From positions 3,844,001 to 3,908,000 of the forward strand of contig NZ_CP061379.1 of assembly GCF_015624505.1 (NCBI RefSeq): DNA of 64,000 nucleotides, given 5' to 3'. This document shows, in pieces, positions 8,630 through 17,904 of the stretch. The notes below the pieces were generated by a model. That model saw only the letters and a list, made by a program, of their open reading frames with translations, searched no databases and was not told the DNA's origin. This stretch comes from Bradyrhizobium commune (lineage in GTDB: Bacteria; Pseudomonadota; Alphaproteobacteria; Rhizobiales; Xanthobacteraceae). Made by a program: the position numbers and the translations under genes. Within the stretch, counting starts at the first letter, position 1. Every line of letters begins with the position of its first letter.

Positions 8630-9373
8630 CTAATGCGCAGCCACAGCCTCGGCTTTGCCAAAACGCCGTTCATAGTCCCGGATATAGGCTTCGGGCGAGG
8701 GCTCCAGATGGCGGCGGGTCAGGGCCACCAGTTCGTCCCGACGCGAGCCGCGAAGCGCCTTGATCATATCGAGATGATCGCGGCGGGCGCGATCGAGCGA
8801 TTCCGGAAACGCGTTGGCAAACGACCTGATGCCGTAGACTTTCTGGGCCAGCAGATCGATGGTCTCGATCAGACAGGCATTGCCGCAAAGACCGAACAGG
8901 ATCTGGTGAAAGCTGAGGTTGCTGTAGAACACGGTGAGCAGGTCGCCCGCGGCAATGGCCGCGGTATGCTGGCGCTGTAATTCCTCCAGCCGCTCGATAT
9001 CCTTTCGCGCCACCGGAAACGGGATGATGCGGACCGCCATCACCTCCAGCTCCTCGCGAACCGCGTATATTTCCCTCACTTCGAGCGGCGTGAGCCCGCG
9101 CACCATCGCGCCGCGATTTGGGATGCGTTCGACCAGGCCCTTTTTCTCGAGCTCGAACAGCGCAAGTCTCACGTCACCACGGTGAGTCCCGAACAGGTCG
9201 CAAAGATCCTGCTCGACCAGGCGCTCCCGCGGCTGCCGCCGCCCCAGGACGATATCCTCCTCGATACCCTTGGCGATGACGATCGCCGGCGCCACGTCGC
9301 GCGCCGGCGCCGGTGAAATCGAAGGTGATTTCGCCGTTCGGGCGCTCGCTCGTTTGCGTGGTTTTCCGGCCAT
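8630..9373 (-). CDS. GntR-family transcriptional regulator (FCD type)
   Basis: This 247-residue regulator has a basic N-terminal tail, a winged helix (about 45-100, containing LVEQDLCDLFG and VERIPNRGAMV) and an all-helical FCD ligand domain (about 110-235) with the spaced His residues seen in metal/acid-sensing FadR/VanR-like members. It is divergent from the branched-chain-type ABC operon and probably controls it in response to the imported solute or a product. The ATG at 9373 has GGGA seven bases upstream. A GTG at 9406 would add 11 residues. Confidence 0.9.
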   Translation of the reverse strand: MAGKPRKRASARTAKSPSISPAPARDVAPAIVIAKGIEEDIVLGRRQPRERLVEQDLCDLFGTHRGDVRLALFELEKKGLVERIPNRGAMVRGLTPLEVREIYAVREELEVMAVRIIPFPVARKDIERLEELQRQHTAAIAAGDLLTVFYSNLSFHQILFGLCGNACLIETIDLLAQKVYGIRSFANAFPESLDRARRDHLDMIKALRGSRRDELVALTRRHLEPSPEAYIRDYERRFGKAEAVAAH

Positions 9374-9539
9374 GACAGATCCCGCTTCCGCTTCGAAGAG
9401 GCCCACAGACCTTCGTTTTCAATTATGATGATAATATCGCAAACAGTATTGTAAACAATTTTCAGCCGCGTTACGATCGAGCTACAAAACAGAGCGAACA
9501 GGCAGCCAGCTGCACTGAGATCGCGCGGGGAGGAACGGC

Positions 9540-10796
9540 ATGGAAAGAGACCGCAAGGATTCTGCCCTCAAGCTGACGGCTGCTCGAAATCAGTCCCTTT
9601 CGAAGCGGCAAAACCGCCGCCAGTTTCTGCTCAAGACCGGCGGCGTGCTGGCAGCCGGCGCCTTCGGCGCGGTGCCGCTACGCGGCTGGGCCGCCGAGCC
9701 CGTCAATATCGGCGCGCTCTATCCGACCACCGGCAGCATGGCGCAGATTGGCGTCGGCTGCATCGCCGCCGCCAAGCTCGCGGTCGAAATGGTCAATGAA
9801 GCCGGCGGCATCAAGTCGCTTGGCGGCGCCAAGCTCAACCTCATCATTTCCGACGTGCAGAGCGACACGACGGTGACGCGCACGGAGACCGACCGGCTGA
9901 TCACCGGCAACAAGCTGTCGGCGATCCACGGCTGCTTTGCCAGCGCGCTGACGCTGATCGCAAGTGAGGTGTGCGAGCGCGCGAAAGTGCCGATCATCAC
10001 CGGCTCGAGCTCCGACCAGCTCAACAAGGGCCGCAGCTACACTTTCACGCCGTTTGCCCGTGCCTCGCAATTCGCCAAAGCGCAATTGCAGATGTCGAAG
10101 CTCCTCGGCGACAAGCCGAAGGTCGCAGTGATCTTCGAGAATACCGCGTTCGGCACCTCGACGTCGAACGGCCTGAAGGAGCTGGCGCCCGGCGAGGGGG
10201 TTGAGATCGTGATGTTCGAACCCTACTCGGCCGGGTTCACCGATGCCTCGCCGCTGATCAACAAGGTCAAGGCGTCCGGCGCCAATGCGTTATTCTCGGT
10301 CTCGTACCTGAACGATCTCATCCTGATCGTTCGGACCGTCAAGCAGGTCGGCCTCAACGTCGCGATCAACGGCGGCTCGGGCGGCTTCGTCATTCCGGAT
10401 TTCTACAAGAATGTGGGCACGCTCGCGGAGGGCCTGCAAGGCGTCGCGCACTGGAACCACGACATGAGCGACGACGCGCAGAAGGTGAACGCCGAATACA
10501 GGAAGCGCACCGGCGAATTCCTGTTCGAATATGCCGGCGGGCTCGTGGCGCAGACTTTCATGCTGGCCGACGCGCTGGAGCGCGCGGGCTCCGCCGACCC
10601 GCAAAAGGTTCGCGAAGCGCTGACGACGCTCGACGTCTCCAAGGGGTTTGCAGCGATGGCACCCGGCGGAAAGGTCAAATTCGGTCCGGACGGAAGGAAC
10701 GTCTATGGGCATCCGGTCGGTGTGCAGTGGCAGAACGGCGATCTCGCGAGCGTCTTCCCCGATGAAGACAAGCGCGCGCCGCTGCTGAAAACCTGA
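9540..10796 (+). CDS. Branched-chain amino acid-type ABC substrate-binding protein
   Basis: This 418-residue periplasmic binding protein is of the LivK/type I fold (Peripla_BP_6). The N-terminus has a twin-arginine motif (RRQFLLK, Arg26-27) followed by a hydrophobic stretch ending at WAA, so export is probably by Tat. The mature domain begins VNIGALYPTTG, typical of the family. A good ribosome site (GGGGAGG) precedes the ATG. It delivers solute to the permeases encoded next. The family also binds aromatic acids, amides and urea, so the ligand is open. Confidence 0.93.
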   Translation: MERDRKDSALKLTAARNQSLSKRQNRRQFLLKTGGVLAAGAFGAVPLRGWAAEPVNIGALYPTTGSMAQIGVGCIAAAKLAVEMVNEAGGIKSLGGAKLNLIISDVQSDTTVTRTETDRLITGNKLSAIHGCFASALTLIASEVCERAKVPIITGSSSDQLNKGRSYTFTPFARASQFAKAQLQMSKLLGDKPKVAVIFENTAFGTSTSNGLKELAPGEGVEIVMFEPYSAGFTDASPLINKVKASGANALFSVSYLNDLILIVRTVKQVGLNVAINGGSGGFVIPDFYKNVGTLAEGLQGVAHWNHDMSDDAQKVNAEYRKRTGEFLFEYAGGLVAQTFMLADALERAGSADPQKVREALTTLDVSKGFAAMAPGGKVKFGPDGRNVYGHPVGVQWQNGDLASVFPDEDKRAPLLKT

Positions 10797-10812
10797 ACGC
10801 AGGTAAGTCCCG

Positions 10813-11679
10813 ATGTGGGAGACACTGGCCCAGGCCGTCATCAACGGCCTGCTCATCGGCGGAATCTACGCACTCGTCAGCATCGGCGTCACGCTGATTT
10901 TCGGCGTGGTCAAGATCGTCAATTTCGCCCAGGGCGAATTCGTGATGATCGGAATGTATATCTCGTTCTTTCTCGCCAACCAGTTCGGCATCGATCCGCT
11001 GGTATCGCTGGTCATATCGATGCCGGCGCTGTTCGTGATCGGCGTCCTGATCCAGCATTTCCTGATCCGCAGGGTGCTGGGGCCGAACGACATGCCGCAG
11101 ATCTTCCTGACGTTTGCGCTGTCGCTGCTGCTGCTCAATCTTGCGCTGATGTTGTTTACCGCGAACTACCGCACGGTCCACACCTCCTACTCGGACGAAG
11201 CCTTTCATATCGGCGGGCTCTATGTGCCGGTGGCAAAATTGATCGCCTTTGTCGTGGCGATGGCGCTCAGCGGCCTGCTCTGGGTTTTCTTGCACACCAC
11301 TGATCTGGGCAAGGCCATGCGTGCGGCGTCGCAGAACCGCGATGTCGCGATGCTGATGGGCATCAACCCCAATCGCGTGTTTTGCGTTGCGCTCGGCGTG
11401 GCGCTGGCACTCGCCGGTGCCGCCGGTTCGCTGCTGATGCCGTTCTATTCCGCCTATCCCTTTGTCGGGCAGGTTTTTGTGCTGATGGCTTTTGTCGCCG
11501 TCGTGCTTGGGACGCTCGGCAACGTGATCGGCGCGCTGATCGCCAGCCTGATGATGGGGGTAGCGGAATCGCTCGGCATTCAGTTCGTCGGCGCCGATTC
11601 CGGATTGCTTGTGGTGTTCGCGATGCTGCTCTTGACGCTCGCCTTCAAACCCAATGGGCTCGGGGGGAGGGCACGATGA
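10813..11679 (+). CDS. Branched-chain amino acid-type ABC permease (LivH type)
   Basis: This 288-residue permease has about eight membrane helices. The family motif GVVKIVNFAQGEF lies near the N-terminus, and the cytoplasmic coupling region contains TTDLGKAMRAASQN and LMGIN. It forms the channel with the LivM-type protein. It follows the binding protein by 16 bases and overlaps the next start by four bases (ATGA). Confidence 0.95.
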   Translation: MWETLAQAVINGLLIGGIYALVSIGVTLIFGVVKIVNFAQGEFVMIGMYISFFLANQFGIDPLVSLVISMPALFVIGVLIQHFLIRRVLGPNDMPQIFLTFALSLLLLNLALMLFTANYRTVHTSYSDEAFHIGGLYVPVAKLIAFVVAMALSGLLWVFLHTTDLGKAMRAASQNRDVAMLMGINPNRVFCVALGVALALAGAAGSLLMPFYSAYPFVGQVFVLMAFVAVVLGTLGNVIGALIASLMMGVAESLGIQFVGADSGLLVVFAMLLLTLAFKPNGLGGRAR

Positions 11680-12656
11680 TATCAACGCGAAATCTGCTTT
11701 GGCTGGCGCTGGCTGCGGTCGTCCTCATCGCCCTGCCGCAGGTCGTCAGGAGCTCGTTCGCGGTCGATATCTTCATCCGCATCCTGCTGTTCTCGTTCAT
11801 CGGTGTGGCCTGGAATCTGATGGGCGGATACGCCAAGCAGCTGTCGCTTGGGCACGCCGCCTATTTCGGGCTCGGTGCCTATACCTCGACCATCCTCCAG
11901 ATCGACTTCGGCATCTCGCCCTGGATCGGCATGGTTGCCGGCGGCGTGGTGGCCATGCTGGCGAGCCTGCCGATCGGCTGGCTGTGCTTTCGGCTGCGCG
12001 GCCCTTATTTCACCATCGCGACCATCGCAACGGCGCAGGCGCTGATGCTGATCTTCCTGAAGTTCCGCGATCTCGCCTGGGGCGCCGAGGGCACCACGAT
12101 TCCAAACCTCGGCTCATCGCCCTGGATGATGCAGTTCGAGACCAAGGCCTCCTATTACTATGTCGTGCTCGGCCTGCTCGCGCTCGGGCTTGCGATCACC
12201 TCCCTGATCGAAAGATCCTGGATGGGATATTACCTCGTCGCCATCGGCGAGGACGAAGACGCCGCCGAGGCGATCGGCGTCAATGCGCCGAAAATCAAGC
12301 GCGACATCTATTTGATCAGCGCGTTCCTCACCGCGCTGGCCGGCACGTTCTATACCCAGTACATCTACTTCATCGATCCCGCGACCGCCTTCAGCTTCAG
12401 CATCTCGATCGAGGCTGCCCTGGTGTCGATCGTCGGCGGCATTGGAACGCTGTGGGGCCCGGTGATCGGCACCATCCTGCTGGAAACGACGTCGACCCTG
12501 CTGCAAAGCTGGCTCGGCAATTCGATCGGCGGCGTCCAGCTCACCGTGTACAGCCTGATCCTGATGGCCGTCATCCTGTGGCGGCCGACCGGGCTGATCG
12601 GGGTCGCGACCGAAGCGTACCAGCGCTATCTCCGGCGCCTGCCGGCGCGCGCGTGA
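11676..12656 (+). CDS. Branched-chain amino acid-type ABC permease (LivM type)
   Basis: This 326-residue permease has multiple hydrophobic helices, the LivM hallmark WNLMGGYAKQLSLGHAAYFG, and coupling-loop sequence IGEDEDAAEAIGVN. The ATG at 11676 overlaps the stop of the LivH-type gene. Longer in-frame starts would run inside that gene and lack a ribosome site. It completes the transmembrane pair. Confidence 0.95.
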   Translation: MISTRNLLWLALAAVVLIALPQVVRSSFAVDIFIRILLFSFIGVAWNLMGGYAKQLSLGHAAYFGLGAYTSTILQIDFGISPWIGMVAGGVVAMLASLPIGWLCFRLRGPYFTIATIATAQALMLIFLKFRDLAWGAEGTTIPNLGSSPWMMQFETKASYYYVVLGLLALGLAITSLIERSWMGYYLVAIGEDEDAAEAIGVNAPKIKRDIYLISAFLTALAGTFYTQYIYFIDPATAFSFSISIEAALVSIVGGIGTLWGPVIGTILLETTSTLLQSWLGNSIGGVQLTVYSLILMAVILWRPTGLIGVATEAYQRYLRRLPARA

Positions 12657-12668
12657 GGACACAAGCCG

Positions 12669-13421
12669 ATGGCGGAAGCGCTGGTTATCAAAGGTCTCAG
12701 CAAGCGGTTCGGCGGCCTGCGCGCGGTCCAGGACGTCAGCTTTTCCGTGCAGGAGAACGAGACCGTCGCGCTGATCGGGCCGAACGGCGCCGGCAAGACC
12801 ACGAGCTTTCATCTGATCACGGGTTTCCATCGGCCCGACGCCGGTTCGGTGCTGGCTTTCGGGAAGGAGATCGTTGGCCTGAGGCCGCACGACATCTGCG
12901 CGTTCGGTCTTGCCCGCACGTTTCAGGTCGCCAAGCCGTTTGGCGCGATGACGGTGCTGGCGAACGTGATGACCGGAGCCTTCCTGCGCGATCGGCATGT
13001 CGCTGCGGCGCGCGAGAAGGCGCTGGAGGCGATCGAGTTCGTTGGTCTCGGGGCCAGGGAACAGACCGCGGCCAAGGACCTCACCACCATCGACCAGCGC
13101 CGGCTGGAGATGGCGCGCGCGTTGGCGACCGAACCGCGGATCTTGCTGCTGGACGAGGTGATGGCCGGGCTCAACCCGGCCGAGATCGACCAGGCGGTCG
13201 CCCTGGTCAGAAAGCTGTCGCAGCGCGGCCTGACCATCGTGATCGTCGAGCACGTGATGCGCGCCATCATGGCGGTCGCCCGTCACATCGTCGTGCTCGA
13301 CCACGGCCAGAAGATCGCCGAGGGGGCACCGAAAGAGATCGTGGAGAATCCGGAAGTGATCCGCGCCTATCTTGGTTCTGGCTATGTACATGCGCCGGCC
13401 ACAGGAGGCGCGCATGCTTGA
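12669..13421 (+). CDS. Branched-chain amino acid-type ABC ATPase (LivG type)
   Basis: This 250-residue ATPase has Walker A (GPNGAGKTT), the FQ of the Q-loop region, a signature region where the usual LSGGQ is replaced by TTIDQRR, Walker B (LLLDEVMAGL) and H-loop EHVM. The altered signature is common in LivG-type proteins. It follows livM by 12 bases and overlaps the LivF-type gene by eight. Confidence 0.95.
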   Translation: MAEALVIKGLSKRFGGLRAVQDVSFSVQENETVALIGPNGAGKTTSFHLITGFHRPDAGSVLAFGKEIVGLRPHDICAFGLARTFQVAKPFGAMTVLANVMTGAFLRDRHVAAAREKALEAIEFVGLGAREQTAAKDLTTIDQRRLEMARALATEPRILLLDEVMAGLNPAEIDQAVALVRKLSQRGLTIVIVEHVMRAIMAVARHIVVLDHGQKIAEGAPKEIVENPEVIRAYLGSGYVHAPATGGAHA

Positions 13422-14118
13422 CCTCTCAGGCGTCAGCGCCAGCTACGGTTCGGTGCCCGCGATCAACAATATCAGCCTTACGATGGGCGAGGGCGAAGCC
13501 GTCGGCCTGTTGGGCGCCAACGGCGCGGGCAAGAGCACGACACTGCGCGCTGTCTCGGGCCTGGTGAAGCTGTCCGCCGGCCATGTCAGATTTGACGGAA
13601 TCGATCTTGCGTCGCTGCCGCCGCACCGGATTCCGGAATTGGGAATTGCCCATGTCCCGGAGGGGCGACAGGTCTTTCCGGACATGACCGTGCAGGAGAA
13701 TCTCGAAATCGGCGCCTACGTCCCGAAAGCAAAGGCAGAACGTGCCCGCACGCTCGATCTGGTTTACGGCATTTTCCCGCGATTGGCCGATCGCAAGAAG
13801 CAGCTCGCCGGGACCATGAGCGGGGGCGAGCAGCAGATGCTGGCGGTCGGCCGCGGCTTGATGCTCAAGCCACGGCTGCTGATGCTCGATGAGCCCTCGC
13901 TGGGCCTGGCGCCCGTGATGACCGATGTGACCTTCGAAAAGATCGGCGAGATCCACAAAATGGGCACCGCGATCCTGCTGGTCGAGCAGAATGTCAGTCG
14001 CGCGTTGTCGCTGGTCCAGCGCGCCTACGTGCTGGAAAGCGGCACCGTGATCATGCACGGCAGCAGCGCCGAGCTTGCCAACAACAAGCAGGTGCAGGCG
14101 GCGTATCTGGGGATCTAG
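13414..14118 (+). CDS. Branched-chain amino acid-type ABC ATPase (LivF type)
   Basis: This 234-residue ATPase has Walker A (GANGAGKST), signature MSGGEQQ, Walker B (LLMLDEPSLGLAP) and H-loop VEQN. The ATG at 13414 is chosen because AGGAGG lies just upstream. It is the last gene of the K-H-M-G-F operon. Two palindromic repeats follow, which probably help end the transcript. Confidence 0.95.
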   Translation: MLDLSGVSASYGSVPAINNISLTMGEGEAVGLLGANGAGKSTTLRAVSGLVKLSAGHVRFDGIDLASLPPHRIPELGIAHVPEGRQVFPDMTVQENLEIGAYVPKAKAERARTLDLVYGIFPRLADRKKQLAGTMSGGEQQMLAVGRGLMLKPRLLMLDEPSLGLAPVMTDVTFEKIGEIHKMGTAILLVEQNVSRALSLVQRAYVLESGTVIMHGSSAELANNKQVQAAYLGI

Positions 14119-14165
14119 AGCATGATCCGGAAAAGTGCGCAGCGGTTCTCCGAAAAGATCATGCT
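14119..14165. repeat. Palindromic intergenic repeat 1
   Basis: AGCATGATC and GATCATGCT flank CGGAAAA- and CCGAAAA-like inner parts, giving an extended imperfect palindrome just after the livF-type stop. From memory this motif is one of the commonest dispersed palindromes in rhizobia. It may form a transcript-end hairpin. Confidence 0.7.
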
Positions 14166-14179
14166 TAAACAATAGCCTG

Positions 14180-14216
14180 AAGCGCGATGACGATTCATCC
14201 TGATCTCATCGCGCTT
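14180..14216. repeat. Palindromic intergenic repeat 2
   Basis: An 11-bp perfect inverted repeat (AAGCGCGATGA / TCATCGCGCTT) has a 15-base loop and touches the stop codon of the opposing FkbM gene. From memory it resembles another dispersed element of Bradyrhizobium. It can serve both convergent transcripts. Confidence 0.7.
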
Positions 14217-15004
14217 TAGCTGGCGGCTCGCACTCTTGGTGCGGTGATCGCGTCTGCCCATTGCGCTGACGATGTCATCCGTCGATAGAGAGAGTCGGGG
14301 ATCGTCGATCCGATTGCGGTCTCCGGAAAAAATAGAAAATCCCTGTGCCCGCCCAATCCAAACTTTGGATGTGGGATCTGCCAGCCGGCCGAGTACGGAA
14401 GGTACTGGTCGTCGAGATACATGGTGCCGCGATAGCCGAGCTCTTCGAAAAACGAGAACAGCCGGCCGGCGTCCGCAGAGACGCTCTCGAACTGGACGAG
14501 AGGACGATGGGTTTCGATCGAACGCCTCGCGCCTTCGAGGACGCTGAGCTCGTGCCCTTCCACGTCGCATTTGATGAACCTGAGATTCGGCAATTCGAAA
14601 TCATCGAGAACGGCGAGCGGGACGGAGATCAGTTGATCGCCGGGATGGCTCCGCTCCTGGCACAATGAGGCGCTTCCGACGCCAATGCCCTGCCGTGTGA
14701 GTTGGGCGTCGCCGTAGTGATCGGACAGGGCGGTCTCCCAGGTTGCGACGTTGGCCAGGTCGAAGCTCTGTTTTCGGGATTGGATATATCTGACCATCTC
14801 GGGCTGAGGTTCGAAGGCGTGCACTCTCCCGGATCGCCCGACCGCACGGGATAGCCAAAAAGAATAGATGCCCTTGTTTGCGCCGACATCGACCACGGTC
14901 GCCCCTCGGAGATCGAGCGACGCCAAGGTCTTCAGAGCCAGCCTTTCGGTGTGAAACCTGTAACGCAAACACCGAATAAAAAAATGCGCGTCATCAAAAT
15001 TCAT
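14216..15004 (-). CDS. FkbM-family methyltransferase
   Basis: This 262-residue protein has an S-adenosylmethionine-binding core: motif I VVDVGANKG (about 37-46), FEPQPEM after strand 2, and KCDVEGHE with LEGA as the FkbM signature. Such enzymes O-methylate sugars or secondary metabolites. No polysaccharide or antibiotic genes are adjacent, so the substrate is unknown. It ends tail to tail with the livF-type gene. Confidence 0.88.
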   Translation of the reverse strand: MNFDDAHFFIRCLRYRFHTERLALKTLASLDLRGATVVDVGANKGIYSFWLSRAVGRSGRVHAFEPQPEMVRYIQSRKQSFDLANVATWETALSDHYGDAQLTRQGIGVGSASLCQERSHPGDQLISVPLAVLDDFELPNLRFIKCDVEGHELSVLEGARRSIETHRPLVQFESVSADAGRLFSFFEELGYRGTMYLDDQYLPYSAGWQIPHPKFGLGGHRDFLFFPETAIGSTIPDSLYRRMTSSAQWADAITAPRVRAAS

Positions 15005-15101
15005 CGAGAGTAACCCCTCGAAACAAGGCTATCCCTCAAGGGGGGAGAACTCAATTTGCGATTTTAGTTGCGGCGCAGCGGCGACCAGCCGTTGACGACC
15101 G

Positions 15102-15260
15102 CCTACGATCGGGAGTCTGATCCGCGGCCATGGGCATCGGCAGGACATCGACGAGCTCGCGCGCATGGAGCGCATCTGCCGCCAGTTGGCGGAGCAGGAC
15201 ACTCTATCCGCCAGCCCCTATCGGAAATTCACCGCAAAATCAGATGATTGGCGGGCGCTC
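15102..15260 (+). pseudogene. Possible remnant of a small Bradyrhizobium-type hypothetical gene
   Basis: One forward frame reads DIDELARMERICRQLAEQ followed by unrelated sequence that runs into the opposing cyclase gene. The pattern resembles the start of the intact 75-residue protein at 18671-18898 (EFRRLERVCLEQAALS). It has no clear ribosome site and no proper end, so I treat it as a decayed copy. The remaining 15005-15101 and 15261-15299 hold nothing recognisable. Confidence 0.3.
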
Positions 15261-15299
15261 TCAAGCTGCGTTCCACCATCGCAATTGCCGGAGACACCC

Positions 15300-17465
15300 T
15301 CACTTCTGGCTGAAGTGCACAACGCCTTCCCAATCCTCCGGCGGGGGCTCCAGCACGAAGCCGATCACCCGCGACAGATAGAGTCCGGCCACCACGTCAT
15401 CGGGATGATCCGCGGCAAACGCTTCCAGTGCGTCCAGCGTGCCGAGCCAATTTTTGTGGGCGTAGACCTCGTAGACACGATTCCAGTCCTCGACGAGCCG
15501 CACCATGTCCGGCGTCGCGCGCAGGTCTTCCGGACCTTCGTGCATGCCGAGCAGCTCGAACACGTCCAGCGGCCTGACGGCACCTTTGGGCTGGCTGCGG
15601 TCGACCCGACGGAACAGGAATTGGTCCGAGCAGACGTCCGCGATGTCGCCGCTCGCCAGGATGCCGGTGCCGTAATGCTTGTTCAGCCCTTCCAGGCGCG
15701 AGGCGATGTTCACGGTGTTGCCGATCGCCGTGTAGTCGATCCGGTCCGACGATCCGACATTGCCCAGCACCGCCTCGCCGACGTGAACCCCGAAGCGGGT
15801 CTGCCAGGCCGTCATGCCCTGTTCGGTCCAGCGCGCGTTCAGGCGCCGCAACGCGACGCGACATTTGAGGGCCGTAGCGCAGGCCAAGTGCTCGTAGCGC
15901 GGCACCGATTGCGGCGCATTCCAGAACGCGAACACGGCATCGCCGATGTACTTGTCGACCGTGCCGCCCTCCCTGATGATCAGGGACGCCAGCTCCTCGA
16001 AATACTCGGAGAGCTTGATCATCAGCGTTTCCGCCGGCATTTCGCCGGAGAATTGCGTGAAATCCCTGATGTCGCTGAACAGGATGCTGACGCGTCGCGT
16101 CGCGCCGCCGACCTCGAGCGAGCCGCCCCTTTGCACGAGCTCCCGGACCAGCGCCTTGGGCACGAATTTCGTCACCTCGCGAATGGCGCCCTTCATGCCC
16201 GCCATCGATTTGATCAGCTTGTTGACCTCGCGGACCCGCGAGCCGAGCTGGATGGGGTCGGCAAGCTGGAACGCCTGGATCAACTCGGCTTCCTTGGACA
16301 GCCGCCTGAGCGGCTTGGAGATCGAATGCGCGAAATAGATGATGGCCGGCAGCGCCAGGATGAACACCAGCAGTGCGGCTAAAATGCTTCGCGCGGCGGC
16401 ATGGGCCAGCGGTCCGACAAAGTCCGAGAAGGGCGCCGCATAGAGCACGTAGAAGCTGGTTCCATCGCGGCCGACCTGCTGCACCACGGTCGACAGATAT
16501 TCCGCGCCGTCGACATCGAGATGCGCCAGCTCGTAGGGACCCTCGCGCTTGAACACCTGCATCGCTTCACGCACGACAGGATCGCTGAGATCGGCCGTCG
16601 TTGCCAGTTCGACCGTGCGCATCTCGTGGCTGATGGTGACCTTGAACATCCGGTCGGGATCGAAATGGGCGAGCAGGCGGTTCTGCTCGTCGAATCCGAC
16701 GAAGCGTTGCTTGTCGTTCGATCTGACCGAGCGGACATAGGCCATCAGCCGGTCGAGCGTGATGTCGACACCGATGGCGCCGCCCTCGAAGGCGCGTGAC
16801 AGGGTCATTCCGATCTGGTCGGTCGCGGCGAACAGATAGGGTGGGGTGCGAACCACCCGTTCCTGCTGCGCGCGCGCATCGCGATACCAGGCGCGGAGCC
16901 GCGGATCGAAAGTCGCCGCCTGATCGCCGGGCGCCGCGATCTGCCGGCCCTCGCCATCGAGAAATCTCCAGGTCTCCATGCGATTGCCGCTGTCGGAACG
17001 AATCTCGCGAACCGCGAACCGTGTCGCCGCAGAAGCACCCATTCTCTCGACAAAGGATTTCTCGGCATCCGTGATCGACAGAACGTGAAAGAAGTTGCCG
17101 TTCTCGTAGCCCGCATACACCGCGGAGATCTGCGGATTTATCGCCAGGCTGGACAGGATCATTTTCAGGATCGGATCCTTGGATCCGCGCGGGTCGCGCA
17201 GGAGAGGGGTGTCGCCCAATTGCTGCGCGATCAGAAACGGTGCCGCAAAGAAGGCCAGGCGGCGCTCATTGATCCGGGCGATCTTCTCCTTGAACGTCTC
17301 GCTGGCGACACTGAGCGCGTTCCTGCGGTTCTGAATGTAGTCCGCGATGGTGACGCCTGCGCCCACCAGCAGGGCGGCACACAGGAACATCGTCAGGATG
17401 GTCGCGAACAGCGTGATCCGCGGGTCGCGTGTCGAAGAGGAATTCGTGCGAACTGATCCCTCCAT
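15300..17465 (-). CDS. Membrane-bound class III adenylate/guanylate cyclase
   Basis: The 721-residue protein has a membrane helix at about 17-40, a large periplasmic sensor (about 45-350, double-Cache-like), a second helix at about 356-379, a HAMP-like linker, and a cyclase domain (about 455-620). Both metal-binding aspartates are visible (ILFSDIRDF, Asp465; KYIGDAVFAFW, Asp509), as is the transition-state stretch GNTVNIASRLE. It should make cAMP (or cGMP) in response to a periplasmic signal. It starts eight bases after a cNMP-binding-fold gene, so sensor and cyclase are made together. Confidence 0.93.
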   Translation of the reverse strand: MEGSVRTNSSSTRDPRITLFATILTMFLCAALLVGAGVTIADYIQNRRNALSVASETFKEKIARINERRLAFFAAPFLIAQQLGDTPLLRDPRGSKDPILKMILSSLAINPQISAVYAGYENGNFFHVLSITDAEKSFVERMGASAATRFAVREIRSDSGNRMETWRFLDGEGRQIAAPGDQAATFDPRLRAWYRDARAQQERVVRTPPYLFAATDQIGMTLSRAFEGGAIGVDITLDRLMAYVRSVRSNDKQRFVGFDEQNRLLAHFDPDRMFKVTISHEMRTVELATTADLSDPVVREAMQVFKREGPYELAHLDVDGAEYLSTVVQQVGRDGTSFYVLYAAPFSDFVGPLAHAAARSILAALLVFILALPAIIYFAHSISKPLRRLSKEAELIQAFQLADPIQLGSRVREVNKLIKSMAGMKGAIREVTKFVPKALVRELVQRGGSLEVGGATRRVSILFSDIRDFTQFSGEMPAETLMIKLSEYFEELASLIIREGGTVDKYIGDAVFAFWNAPQSVPRYEHLACATALKCRVALRRLNARWTEQGMTAWQTRFGVHVGEAVLGNVGSSDRIDYTAIGNTVNIASRLEGLNKHYGTGILASGDIADVCSDQFLFRRVDRSQPKGAVRPLDVFELLGMHEGPEDLRATPDMVRLVEDWNRVYEVYAHKNWLGTLDALEAFAADHPDDVVAGLYLSRVIGFVLEPPPEDWEGVVHFSQK

Positions 17466-17473
17466 GATCGCCC

Positions 17474-17851
17474 TCAAGGTTGGGACAGGTCGACGATCCG
17501 CTTGGACAGATAGTCGACCCAGTAGCGGATGAACGGATCGGACTCCTCCAGCTTCCGCCGCAGCGTCTCCTCGCTCACGCGGATCACCTCGCATCCCCGA
17601 ATCGTGGCGGCGGTCGCGCCGCGCCTTGCGTCGGCCATCAGCGTGTGCATGCCGAACATCTGTCCGGGCTTCAGCGCGATCACCGCGCGCGGCGTGCCGC
17701 CTCCGCTCGCAGCGCGAAGCGTCACGTCGCCCTGCAACAGGATAAAGGCGGCCGCGCCAAGATCCCCTTCGGCGAAGATCGTTTCCCCCGCGGCAAAGGT
17801 CAGGCGGTCAAAACCTTGCCAGACTGCCTGAACGGAGGACGTTTCTGCCAT
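17474..17851 (-). CDS. Stand-alone cyclic-nucleotide-binding-fold protein
   Basis: This 125-residue protein is a single CAP/cNMP-binding beta-barrel (about 15-100) with a short helical tail and no DNA-binding domain. The barrel shows FAEGD, ILLQGDV and the phosphate cassette region FGMHTL...RRGAT. The usual Glu of the FGE motif is Met68, so ligand binding is uncertain. It sits directly upstream of the membrane cyclase, suggesting a feedback or effector role. The ATG at 17851 begins the recognisable domain; the earlier in-frame region is pseudogene sequence. Confidence 0.85.
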   Translation of the reverse strand: MAETSSVQAVWQGFDRLTFAAGETIFAEGDLGAAAFILLQGDVTLRAASGGGTPRAVIALKPGQMFGMHTLMADARRGATAATIRGCEVIRVSEETLRRKLEESDPFIRYWVDYLSKRIVDLSQP

Positions 17852-17904
17852 GACACGCGACTGGTTTCTTCGGTGAATCGGCGGTGGCGCTCGCTGGAGC
17901 GGGC

